In this document: positions 57,250 to 64,000 of the stretch, piece after piece | Layout: every line of letters begins with the position of its first letter | How positions within the stretch are numbered: the first letter of the stretch is position 1 | Assembly (NCBI GenBank): GCA_902362925.1 | Contig: CABIYL010000001.1 | Direction: 5' to 3' (one strand) | Source of the DNA: Pseudoflavonifractor sp902362925 | GTDB taxonomy: Bacteria; Bacillota; Clostridia; Oscillospirales; Oscillospiraceae | DNA length: 64,000 nt | Notes under the pieces: generated by a model | Databases searched by the model: none | Seen by the model: only the letters and a program-made list of their open reading frames with translations | What the model was told of the DNA's origin: nothing | Program-made: the position numbers and the translations under genes

Positions 57250-58905
57250 TTATTCGGCGGAGATCATGTAGTAATACACGGGCTGGCCGCCGGCCAGAAG
57301 GGTGATTTCCGCCTTGGGGCAGGCCTCCTGGAAGATGGCCAGGGCCTTCTGGGCGTCGTCCTCCTGGACGTCCTCGCCGTAGAACACGGTGATGAACTCG
57401 GCGTCCTGCTGGGGCTGGGCCTCAGCCAGGCGTCGGAGGAGGGTGTAGATATCCTGGTCGGTGCCGAAGAGCTGGTGCTCGGCCAGAGCCAGGTAGTCGC
57501 CCTGCTTGATGGCGAAGCCGTCAAAGTCGGAGTCACGGGCGGCATAGGTGATCTCGGAGGTGCTCACCCGCTTGAGGGCGTCGGCCATGGCCTCGGTGTT
57601 CTCCTCCACGGAGCTGTCCGGGTCAAAGGCCAGCAGGGCGGAGATGCCCTGGGGCACGGTCTTGCTGGGCAGGACCACGACCTTCTTGCCCTCCACCAGG
57701 CGGATGCACTGCTCAGCCGCCATGATGATGTTCTTGTTGTTGGGCAGGACAAAGACCACCTCGGCGGGGGTCTTGTCGATCTCGCGCATGATATCCTCGG
57801 TGGAGGGGTTCATGGTCTGACCGCCGCTGATGATGCCGTCGGCGCCCAGGTCACGGAACACGGCGGCCACGCCCTCGCCGGCGCACACCGCCACAAAGCC
57901 GTAGGGCTTCTCGGGAGCGGCAACCTTGTGCTCCTCCTGAGCGGGGGCAGTCTGAGCGGCCTCCTCCAGGATCTCGCTGTGCTGGTTGCGCATGTTCTCA
58001 ATCTTCACGGTCTGGAGGGCGCCGTAGGTCAGGGCCTCCTCCAGCACCTTTCCGGGGTGGTTGGTGTGGACATGCACCTTGATGATGTCGTCGTCCTCCA
58101 CCAGCACCAGGGAGTCGCCCAGGGCGTTGAGGAAGCCCCGGAGTGCCTCCGGGTCCTTCTTCTTGTTGTCCCGGGAGCAGATGAACTCGGTGCAGTAGCC
58201 GAACTTGATCTCCTCGGTGGAGAAGCTCTCAAAGTCGGCCCGGTCCTTGGGGGCGGCGGGAGCGCTCTCGTCGGAACCCTCGGGCATGGGCTCGCCACGC
58301 AGCTCGTCCAGCATGCCCTGGAGGATAACCAGGAAGCCCTTGCCGCCGGCATCCACAACGCCGGCCTTCTTCAGGACGGGGTTCTGGTTGATGGTGTTGT
58401 CCAGGGCCACGTGACCCTCGTCGATGGCGGCCTGGAGCACGGCCTCAGCGCTGTTGTTCTCCCGGGCGGTGGCGGCGGCCTGAGCAGCGGCCAGACGGGA
58501 GACGGTGAGGATGGTGCCCTCGGCGGGCTTCATAACCGCCTTGTAGGCGGCGGCCACGCCCCAGTCCAGAGCCACGGCCAGATCCCGGCCGTCGATGGTC
58601 TCCTTGTCCTTCACGGCCTTGGAGAAGCCCCGGAACAGCAGGGACAGAATGACGCCGGAGTTGCCGCGGGCGCCCCGCAGCAGGGCGGAGGCGTTCATGG
58701 CGGCGGCCTCGCCCACGGTGGATGCGGCCTTCTTCTTCATCTCCGCCGCGGCGGTGGAGATGGTCAGGGACATATTGGTGCCGGTGTCGCCATCAGGCAC
58801 AGGGAAAACGTTGAGCTCGTTGATCTCCTGCTTGCGTGAATTGATGGAGGCCGCGGCGTGGACTACCATCCGCTGAAACGACGCCCCGTCAATGGTATCT
58901 CTCAT
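57250..58905 (-). CDS. fakA: Fatty acid kinase ATP-binding subunit FakA (DAK2/DegV-associated)
   Basis: 551 residues. N-terminal DhaL-like kinase domain with NELNVFPVPDGDTGTNMSLT (about residues 30-49, Mg/ATP aspartates) and NSGVILSLLFRGF. The middle part carries the conserved GYCTEFIC, and KVHVHTNHPGKVLE; the C-terminal domain (GQTMNPSTEDIM, FVLPNNKNIIMAAEQ) is DegV-like. It phosphorylates fatty acids held by FakB/DegV proteins such as 48302-49144. Start 58905 follows AAAGGAAC by six bases; an ATG seven codons earlier lacks a site. Preceded 43 bases upstream by the Asp23-family gene, the same order as yloU-yloV in Bacillus. Confidence 0.94.
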   Translation of the reverse strand: MRDTIDGASFQRMVVHAAASINSRKQEINELNVFPVPDGDTGTNMSLTISTAAAEMKKKAASTVGEAAAMNASALLRGARGNSGVILSLLFRGFSKAVKDKETIDGRDLAVALDWGVAAAYKAVMKPAEGTILTVSRLAAAQAAATARENNSAEAVLQAAIDEGHVALDNTINQNPVLKKAGVVDAGGKGFLVILQGMLDELRGEPMPEGSDESAPAAPKDRADFESFSTEEIKFGYCTEFICSRDNKKKDPEALRGFLNALGDSLVLVEDDDIIKVHVHTNHPGKVLEEALTYGALQTVKIENMRNQHSEILEEAAQTAPAQEEHKVAAPEKPYGFVAVCAGEGVAAVFRDLGADGIISGGQTMNPSTEDIMREIDKTPAEVVFVLPNNKNIIMAAEQCIRLVEGKKVVVLPSKTVPQGISALLAFDPDSSVEENTEAMADALKRVSTSEITYAARDSDFDGFAIKQGDYLALAEHQLFGTDQDIYTLLRRLAEAQPQQDAEFITVFYGEDVQEDDAQKALAIFQEACPKAEITLLAGGQPVYYYMISAE

Positions 58906-58948
58906 GTCGATGTTCCTTTCTGTCATACAGGTCCGGCGGAGCGGATGC

Positions 58949-59299
58949 TCAGCCGATCACCATGGAATCAATGTAGACGTCCACATTGCGGACCTCCACG
59001 CCGGTGGTGCGGCTGACCACGTACTTGACCTCGCTCATGATGGAGCGGGACACAGCCGCCAGGTTGACGCCGTTGTCCACAATGATATGGAGCTCGATGG
59101 AGACGGTGGAGTCGTCGTGATAACGGACCTTGACGCCCTTGGCCATAGACTCTCTGCGCAGCAGGTGGACCAGCCCGTCGGTGGTGGAGCGCACGGCCAT
59201 GCCCTTCACGCCGTAGCAGTTGGTGGCGGCGGCGCCGGTGATGTTGCTGAACACATCGCTGCTGATGCGTATCTCGCCCTTCTCGGTCTGCAGCTTCAT
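58949..59299 (-). CDS. Asp23/Gls24 family protein (YloU-like)
   Basis: 116 residues with the family pattern GEIRISSDVFSNITGAAATNCYGVKGM and IELHIIVDNGVNLAAVSRSIMSEVKYVVS. Such proteins are linked to cell-envelope stress and, through conserved neighbourhood, to fatty acid kinase. AAGGAAGG precedes the ATG at 59299. First gene of the fakA operon. The ribosomal protein L28 gene usually near yloU is not seen here. Confidence 0.93.
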   Translation of the reverse strand: MKLQTEKGEIRISSDVFSNITGAAATNCYGVKGMAVRSTTDGLVHLLRRESMAKGVKVRYHDDSTVSIELHIIVDNGVNLAAVSRSIMSEVKYVVSRTTGVEVRNVDVYIDSMVIG

Positions 59300-59417
59300 G
59301 GGGATCCTTCCTTTCTATGGGGGATGACTGCCGTGAGGCAGCTGGTTTCTTCTCATTCGTTCCTATATTTTATTCTATTTCCGTCCAAAATACAAGGGAA
59401 AAAGTTTGTACAGGTCA

Positions 59418-59446
59418 TTGTAATTTAGGCAAAAAACGTGTACACT
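59418..59446 (+). promoter_or_regulatory. Promoter of the small Cys-rich protein gene
   Basis: TTGTAA (59418-59423), 17-base spacer, TACACT (59441-59446). Confidence 0.6.
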
Positions 59447-59479
59447 ATTACCATCATTTCATAAGAGGAGGCGACAGAC

Positions 59480-59674
59480 ATGAGAAAGGTCGTCCAATTT
59501 GTGCTGAAACTGGTGGCTGTGTGCATGGTCGTGGCCGCCGCGGCCTGCTGCGTCATCGCTTACTGGGACAAGATTTCTGCGGTGCTGGGCTGCGCCCGGG
59601 ACAAGATCGCCGAGAAGCGGGCGTGCTGCTGCCGCTCCGAGTATGACGATTACGCCGACTGGGACGAAGAGTAA
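59480..59674 (+). CDS. Small membrane protein with Cys-rich and acidic tail
   Basis: 64 residues: MRKVVQFVLKLVAVCMVVAA forms one hydrophobic segment with basic start, then a middle helix with RDKIAEKR, a CCC cluster and a tail rich in Asp, Glu and Tyr. Six or seven cysteines in so short a protein suggest metal or disulfide chemistry, or lipidation, but no lipobox spacing is clean. The AGGAGG site eight bases before the ATG, a promoter and a terminator make it a convincing gene. No family recognised. Confidence 0.75.
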   Translation: MRKVVQFVLKLVAVCMVVAAAACCVIAYWDKISAVLGCARDKIAEKRACCCRSEYDDYADWDEE

Positions 59675-59681
59675 GAACTGA

Positions 59682-59724
59682 AAAACCGGGGACCGGAGCA
59701 CGCTGCTCCGGTCCCCGGTTTTGT
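59682..59724. terminator. Bidirectional intrinsic terminator
   Basis: Eighteen-base perfect stem (59682-59699 with 59705-59722) with A/T flanks, between the small gene and the convergent DUF4130 gene. Confidence 0.93.
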
Positions 59725-59725
59725 G

Positions 59726-60538
59726 TTATAGGCCGCCCGCTCCGCCGGGCAGGGCAGTTGCGTCCTCCGGCGGGTCGGTCTGGAACTCCGTCATGCAGCC
59801 CCAGTACCGCTTGGGCATGTGGCCCATGCGGCAGCGGGGGTTGTACCGCCCCTCAATGGACACGGTGCGGTAGAACTGCCGCCACAGGGCACGCCAGTCC
59901 CGCTCGTTCCTGTCCGGCCCCGCCACCCGGAAGTCGTCCAGCGGGACGATGGCCCACTGTCCCGGCCGGTAGAAGAGGGCCTCCCGGTGGGTGCGGTCGT
60001 AGATGACAAAGGCTTCCGACGGGTACCGGGCGCAGAAATGGGGCCGCAGCAGGGGGAGCACCCGGTTTCTCGGCTCAATCTCCGCCGTCAGGACGCCGTC
60101 CCGGTCGGAGAAGCGGATGAAGCCCTTGAGAAGATGGGCCTCACCGGTCAGGTATTTTACCGCTCTGTCCAGCGTAAAGACCCGCTGGTCGGTCAGGTCG
60201 TGGAGCACCGGCGGCCCACGCTGAAACCCCAGGGCCAGAAAGTCGTACAGGCTCTGTTCCCGGTCGGGCAGGGCGGTGAGAAAGCCGTAGACCACCAGCC
60301 GGGCGCCCTGAGGGGACAGGCGGCGGGGCAGGGACTGCCGCACCCGCCTGGCGTGGTCCGGGTGGGTGTCCACCGGCCGCTCTGGGTAGAGGGAGAGCTG
60401 GGCCTGACCGGGGGCGGAGAAGGCCGCCGCCCGCTCGTGGTGGACATAGCTCTCGTAGACGCAGGTGAGAAAGCCGTCAAAGGTGCCGTCGTAGGTGTAG
60501 GCCACCTGGGGCCAGCCGTTCATATCGTAGTTTCCCAT
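59726..60538 (-). CDS. TIGR03915-type putative DNA metabolism protein (DUF4130 domain)
   Basis: 270 residues. The start VAYTYDGTFDGFLTCVYESY and middle FIRFSDRDGVLTAEIEPRNRVLPLL (about residues 140-164), HFCARYPSEAFVIYDRTH and the end RQFYRTVSIEGRYNPRCRMGHMPKRYW are characteristic of the DUF4130/TIGR03915 family. This family almost always accompanies a radical SAM protein and in other genomes is fused to uracil-DNA-glycosylase-type domains, so a role in DNA repair or modification is inferred; the chemistry is unknown. Its ATG shares a base with the radical SAM gene's stop (TAATG), meaning tight coupling. Confidence 0.9.
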   Translation of the reverse strand: MGNYDMNGWPQVAYTYDGTFDGFLTCVYESYVHHERAAAFSAPGQAQLSLYPERPVDTHPDHARRVRQSLPRRLSPQGARLVVYGFLTALPDREQSLYDFLALGFQRGPPVLHDLTDQRVFTLDRAVKYLTGEAHLLKGFIRFSDRDGVLTAEIEPRNRVLPLLRPHFCARYPSEAFVIYDRTHREALFYRPGQWAIVPLDDFRVAGPDRNERDWRALWRQFYRTVSIEGRYNPRCRMGHMPKRYWGCMTEFQTDPPEDATALPGGAGGL

Positions 60539-61803
60539 TATCCCGTCTCCTCAAACAGGCTCAGCTGCTCGGGGACCTCCCGGGAGAGCATGGGCCGCTC
60601 CAGTGCCACCAGATGGCGGAGGATGCCGTCCTCCTTCACCCGCAGGCCCTCCGCCGTCTTCCCTGAGCAGGTAAGGAAGTACTGGGCACGCTTGAGCACC
60701 ACCCCCAGCTTCTTGAGGCCCTGGAAGGTGAGGGAGCCCCACCGCCGGGCGGAGAGAATCCGCCTGGCAGAGGTGACGCCGATGCCGGGCACCCGCAGGA
60801 GCGCTTCGTAGTCGGCGGTGTTCACCTCCACGGGGAAAAACTCCGGGTGGGCCAGCGCCCAGGAGCACTTGGGGTCCACCAGGGGGTTGAAGTTGGGGTT
60901 GGCCTCATCCAGCAGCTCGTGGGCCTCAAAGTGGTAGAACCGCAGCAGCCAGTCGGCCTGATAGAGCCGGTGTTCCCGCAGCAGGGGCGGCTTGAAGCTC
61001 TGGGGAGCGGGGAGGAGTTTGCTGTCGGACACGGGCATATAGGCGGAGAAGAACACCCGCTTGAGCCGGTATTTTTTGTACAGCCCCTCGGTGAGGCGGA
61101 GAATCTGGAAATCGGTCTCCGGCGTGGCCCCCACAATCATCTGGGTGGACTGTCCCGCAGGGGCGAATCTTGGGGCCTTCCGGGACAGGGCCAGCTCCCC
61201 TTTGGAGGCGGCAATGCCGTCCCGGATCTGGGCCATGGGGGTGAGGATGGAGGTCTTGGCCTTGTCTGGGGCCAGCAGGCCCAGGGACTGCTCCGAGGGC
61301 AGCTCGATGTTCACCGACAGCCGGTCGGCCAGCAGGCCCAGCCGGTGGGTGAGCAGGGGATCGGCGCCCGGGATGGCCTTGGCGTGGATGTATCCGCCGA
61401 AGGCGTACTCCTCCCGCAGCAGCCGCAAGGTCTCAATCATCAGCTCGGTGGTTTTGTCGGGACTGCCCCACACGGCGGAGGACAGGAACAATCCCTCAAT
61501 ATAGTTGCGCCGGTAGAAGCCGATGGTGAGCTCGCACAGCTCCCGGGGGGTAAATGCGGTGCGGCGCACGTCGTTGGACCGGCGGTTGACGCAGTACTGG
61601 CAGTCATAGATGCAGCGGTTGGTGAGCAGCACCTTCAGCAGGGAGATGCACCGTCCGTCAGCGGAGAAGGAGTGGCAGCAGCCCACGGCCATGGTGGAGC
61701 CCATGGTCCCCGGACGGCCGGCCCGATCCAGGCCGCTGGAGGTACAGGCGGCGTCATATTTGGCCGCGTCGGTGAGTATGGTCAGCTTGTCCATCAGCTC
61801 CAT
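60538..61803 (-). CDS. TIGR03916-type radical SAM protein, putative DNA repair/modification enzyme
   Basis: 421 residues. The 4Fe-4S/SAM motif CxxxCxxC is Cys64-Cys68-Cys71 (TNRCIYDCQYC). Further family blocks are MAVGCCHSFSADGRCISLL upstream and QSTQMIVGATPETD in the barrel. Near the C-terminus LLRVPGIGVTSARRILSARR (about 335-354) is a helix-hairpin-helix, a DNA-binding motif rare in radical SAM enzymes. The ATG at 61803 has GGAGGG seven bases upstream; the longer frame to 61818 lacks a site. Partner: the DUF4130 protein downstream. Two LexA-like boxes surround the promoter. Confidence 0.92.
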   Translation of the reverse strand: MELMDKLTILTDAAKYDAACTSSGLDRAGRPGTMGSTMAVGCCHSFSADGRCISLLKVLLTNRCIYDCQYCVNRRSNDVRRTAFTPRELCELTIGFYRRNYIEGLFLSSAVWGSPDKTTELMIETLRLLREEYAFGGYIHAKAIPGADPLLTHRLGLLADRLSVNIELPSEQSLGLLAPDKAKTSILTPMAQIRDGIAASKGELALSRKAPRFAPAGQSTQMIVGATPETDFQILRLTEGLYKKYRLKRVFFSAYMPVSDSKLLPAPQSFKPPLLREHRLYQADWLLRFYHFEAHELLDEANPNFNPLVDPKCSWALAHPEFFPVEVNTADYEALLRVPGIGVTSARRILSARRWGSLTFQGLKKLGVVLKRAQYFLTCSGKTAEGLRVKEDGILRHLVALERPMLSREVPEQLSLFEETG

Positions 61804-61825
61804 TTGGCAGCCCTCCAAATTACAG

Positions 61826-61837
61826 GAACGTTTGTAC
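61826..61837. promoter_or_regulatory. LexA-like box at the transcription start
   Basis: GAACGTTTGTAC, one mismatch from GAAC-N4-GTTC, overlapping the expected start of the radical SAM transcript. Confidence 0.45.
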
Positions 61838-61841
61838 GAAT

Positions 61842-61870
61842 ATTATGGCATTAGAACAGATGTTTGTCAA
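61842..61870 (-). promoter_or_regulatory. Strong sigma-A promoter of the radical SAM operon
   Basis: Minus strand TTGACA (61865-61870), 17-base spacer, CATAAT (61842-61847). Confidence 0.75.
61854..61865. promoter_or_regulatory. LexA-like box inside the promoter spacer
   Basis: GAACAGATGTTT fits the GAAC-N4-GTTY form seen for clostridial LexA; it reaches from the spacer to the -35 box, a repressing position. Confidence 0.5.
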
Positions 61871-62033
61871 GCATAGAAACACAAATGTCCAAAAAAAGGC
61901 AAGTGCTCGCGGCCTTTCTGTGGATTCTGCTATAAATTTCACAAACCAGGCATGTTTTTTGCCAGAAACAAAGGCATTGTGGTGAAAATGGGAAAAGACC
62001 GCGAGAAAAGTGAACAAATCTTGTCTAAACTGC

Positions 62034-62062
62034 TTGCGAATCACGGCGAGTCGCGGTATACT
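62034..62062 (+). promoter_or_regulatory. Promoter of the NusG-II/Gx/apbE operon
   Basis: TTGCGA (62034-62039), 17-base spacer, TATACT (62057-62062). The rest of the 61871-62033 stretch shows no gene or clear structure. Confidence 0.65.
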
Positions 62063-62130
62063 AATACAGCTCGCTTTTGCGGGTACTTTATCATGCCCAA
62101 ACAAACATATGCTTGGAGGACAGCACTTCC

Positions 62131-62514
62131 ATGAAAAAGCGCGACATCATCATTATTGTGGCGGTACTGGCTGTGGCATTTGCCGCGTTTATGGCAGTCA
62201 ATCTGTTCCAGTCCCGTGAGAGTGCCGTGGAGGATTTCGTCTACATCTACGTCAACGACACCCTCTATGAGGCCGACCCCCTCAGCGAGGATAAGCTGAT
62301 TGAGATCGACCAGGGCAACGGCATGGTCAACCACGTCCAGATCAAGGACGGCAAGGTCTATATGGCCGACTCCACCTGCGACAATCAGGACTGCGTGGAC
62401 CAGGGCACCATGACCGAGGAGAACGTGGATACCCGGCCCATGCGCAACTGGATTGTGTGCCTGCCCAACGGCATTTCCATTGAGCTGCGTCTGGCCAGCG
62501 AGGAGACCACGTGA
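62131..62514 (+). CDS. NusG domain II-containing membrane-anchored protein
   Basis: 127 residues: N-terminal anchor (KRDIIIIVAVLAVAFAAFMAVNLF), then a small beta-domain of the NusG_II type (PF07009), with VYIYVNDTLYEADPL, IDQGNGMVNHVQIKDGKVYMADSTCDNQDCVDQG and CLPNGISIELR. Three Cys are in or near the CDNQDC stretch. The family travels with Gx transporters and ApbE in Bacillota and may serve extracytoplasmic redox systems. GGAGG lies 11 bases before ATG 62131, a long spacing. First gene of a coupled three-gene set. Confidence 0.88.
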   Translation: MKKRDIIIIVAVLAVAFAAFMAVNLFQSRESAVEDFVYIYVNDTLYEADPLSEDKLIEIDQGNGMVNHVQIKDGKVYMADSTCDNQDCVDQGTMTEENVDTRPMRNWIVCLPNGISIELRLASEETT

Positions 62515-63089
62515 ACCGGCGGGGAAGCTCTCAGTCGGTCCGCTGGCTGACCCGCATGGCCCTGCTGACGGCGGTGGCCGTTGTGCTGGGCTACATTGAG
62601 CACCTCATCCCCATGCCCGGCGGCATTCCCGGCATCAAGCTGGGCCTGGCCAACACCGTGCTGCTCTACGCCATTTACCTGCTGGACGTCAAAAGCGCCT
62701 TCCTGCTCATGGTGCTGAAGGTAGGGCTGTCCGGCCTGATGTACGGCGGTGTGTCCGCCATGATGTTCAGCTTCGGCGGCGGAGTGTGCAGCCTTGTGAT
62801 GATGCTGCTGGTCAAGAAGCTGGGCGGCGGCGTGTCCATCATCGGCGTGTCCGTGGTGGGCGCCGTGTTCCACAATGTGGGACAGACCGCTGTGGCCGCG
62901 TTCATGGTCAACACCGCAGCCCTGATGGGCTATGTGCCCTTCCTGCTGGTGGCCGCCGTGGTCACCGGCGTGCTCACCGGCATCGCCGCCAAGTACGCCA
63001 TCCAGGGGCTGAAGGCCTCGGGCATGGAAAACGTGAAGATGCCGGGCAAGGAATCCAAACCTCAGCACTCCCAGGAGGAACCCAAATGA
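62511..63089 (+). CDS. Gx transporter family protein (Hpre_diP_synt_I type)
   Basis: 192 residues, about five to six membrane segments; the conserved start LIPMPGGIPGIKLGLANTVLLYAI and later GGVCSLVMMLLVKKLGGGVSIIGVSVVGAVFHNVGQ define the family, once labelled heptaprenyl diphosphate synthase component I but resembling substrate-binding S-units of ECF-type importers. GTG start overlaps the previous stop (GTGA). Next to apbE, a flavin- or quinone-related substrate is plausible but unproven. Confidence 0.9.
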   Translation: MNRRGSSQSVRWLTRMALLTAVAVVLGYIEHLIPMPGGIPGIKLGLANTVLLYAIYLLDVKSAFLLMVLKVGLSGLMYGGVSAMMFSFGGGVCSLVMMLLVKKLGGGVSIIGVSVVGAVFHNVGQTAVAAFMVNTAALMGYVPFLLVAAVVTGVLTGIAAKYAIQGLKASGMENVKMPGKESKPQHSQEEPK

Positions 63090-64000
63090 GACACCGTACC
63101 ATTGCCGCCGCACTGGCCGGCATGCTGGCCCTGAGCCTGCTCACCGCCTGCCAGCCCCAGGGCACCCAGGGCTCGGCGGCGCCCACCGCCTCCCCTGTTG
63201 TGGAGTCCGGCCTGTCCAAGCAGAGCCGGGTGGGCTTTTTCTTCGATACCGTCATCACCATTGAGGCCTACACCAACGACGAGTCCATCCTGGACGACGC
63301 CATCGCCGAGTGCCAGCGGTACGACGACCTGCTGAGCAAGACCAAGGAAGGCTCCGACGTGTGGAAAATCAACCACGCCAACGGGGAGCGGGTGGCCGTC
63401 AGCCAGGAGACCCTGGACATCATCCGGAAGGCGCTGGAGTACTCCGAGCTGTCCGACGGCAAGTTTGATATCACCATCGAGCCCTGCGTGGCCCTGTGGG
63501 ACTTCACCGGCGAGAACATGGGCGTCCTGCCCGACGAGGCCGAGCTGGCCGAGGCCGCGTCCCACGTGGACTACACCAAGGTGGACGTGACCGACGAGGG
63601 CGTCCAGCTTCCGGCAGGGGAGACCATTGACCTTGGCGCCATCGCCAAGGGGTACATCACCGACCGCATCAAGGATTTCCTGGTGGAGCGGGGCATCACC
63701 TGCGGCATGCTCAACTTTGGCGGCAACGTGCTGGCCATCGGCTCCAAGCCCGACGGTTCCAACTGGAACATCGGCATTCAGGACCCCGCCTCCACCACCG
63801 GCGAGAGCATCGCCGTGGTGCCGGTGAGCGACAGCGCCGTGGTTACCAGCGGCATTTACGAGCGCGGCTTCGACGTAGACGGCGTGCGCTACCACCACAT
63901 TCTGGACACCTCCACCGGCTGGCCCGTGCAGAACGAGCTGGCTGGCATCACCATACTGGCCAGCGACGCCTTTGACGCTGACGCCCTCTCCACCACCGTG
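63086..64000 (+). CDS. apbE: FAD:protein FMN transferase ApbE (C-terminus cut by window edge)
   Basis: 305 residues visible. Lipobox SLLTAC (Cys22) for membrane anchoring outside the cell. ApbE hallmarks: FFDTVITIEAY, KFDITIEPCVALWDF, DLGAIAKGYITD, LNFGGNVLAIGSKPDG, VVTSGIYERGF and the late HHILDTSTGWPV; only the last part is missing. ApbE transfers FMN from FAD to a Thr/Ser in the DxxTGAT motif of target proteins; the lipoprotein at 43961-46045 has that motif. Start overlaps the Gx gene stop (ATGA), with AGGAGGAA upstream. Confidence 0.95.
   Translation, partial: MRHRTIAAALAGMLALSLLTACQPQGTQGSAAPTASPVVESGLSKQSRVGFFFDTVITIEAYTNDESILDDAIAECQRYDDLLSKTKEGSDVWKINHANGERVAVSQETLDIIRKALEYSELSDGKFDITIEPCVALWDFTGENMGVLPDEAELAEAASHVDYTKVDVTDEGVQLPAGETIDLGAIAKGYITDRIKDFLVERGITCGMLNFGGNVLAIGSKPDGSNWNIGIQDPASTTGESIAVVPVSDSAVVTSGIYERGFDVDGVRYHHILDTSTGWPVQNELAGITILASDAFDADALSTTV

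Noticed and set aside
1..64000. Prophage, transposase or integrase genes, tRNA and rRNA genes
   Set aside because: None was recognised on either strand; the mobile-looking parts are limited to the palindrome clusters and the AT-rich island.

Overview
The window looks like a chromosomal piece of a high-GC, endospore-forming gut Clostridium-class bacterium (Bacillota, most likely Oscillospiraceae such as the Flavonifractor/Lawsonibacter/Intestinimonas group). The reasons are the high-GC coding style, a stage II sporulation gene (spoIIP), the Gram-positive Asp23-FakA pair, a DnaD/DnaC-type primosome pair, strong Shine-Dalgarno sites, sigma-A type promoters and many lipobox lipoproteins. It comes from a draft assembly: bases 1122-1414 are Ns. 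The lineage is an inference from content; no rRNA or tRNA gene was seen. The genes at both edges are cut.

Layout. 1-4899 (minus): sugar ABC importer operon led by an FAD oxidoreductase, with a divergent PocR/AraC regulator (5203-6198). 6248-8672 (minus): a 2-hydroxyacyl-CoA dehydratase-like iron-sulfur protein with a DUF3343 partner, then trmO. 8942-17990: a purine region with a xanthine/urate-type NCS2 permease, a membrane-anchored XRE regulator, a YheO-type regulator divergent from ssnA-ygfK, and a YczE-type membrane protein. 18048-25317 (minus): BlaI/M56 sensor pair, helicase loader and DnaD protein, ftsH. 25602-28688: rlmB and a degenerate P-type ATPase. 28745-31595 (minus): HExxH lipoprotein and ABC exporter. 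31640-32640: an AT-rich island. 33079-38644: secreted 5'-nucleotidase, AEC transporter, azlCD, diacylglycerol kinase-like protein.

38848-43101 is a catabolic operon: NCS1 permease, cysteine hydrolase, a MerR regulator fused to a second cysteine hydrolase, and a zinc alcohol dehydrogenase. Its promoter has the 19-bp spacer with a central dyad that is typical of MerR control. 43255-49144: a hypothetical membrane protein, a flavinylated reductase lipoprotein, spoIIP, then MarR-DegV behind a leader full of hairpins. 49254-55617: two HPr-like small proteins, two acetyltransferase-fold proteins, and an amino-acid ABC importer with an ArgR-like box. 55846-59299 (minus): PatB/MalY-type lyase, fakA and an Asp23 protein. 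59726-61803 (minus): a radical SAM/DUF4130 pair of unknown chemistry, coupled by a stop-start overlap and preceded by LexA-like boxes. 62131-64000: NusG-II protein, Gx transporter and apbE.

Links between regions. ApbE (right edge) could attach FMN to the reductase at 43961-46045. FakA (57250-58905) is the kinase partner of DegV/FakB-type proteins such as 48302-49144. The NCS2 permease and ssnA-ygfK fit anaerobic purine or urate use. The best candidates for undescribed biology are the MerR-hydrolase operon, the probably SOS-controlled radical SAM pair, the ssnA leader with competing hairpin arms, and the pseudo-P-type ATPase. All promoter, operator and terminator calls were made by eye.
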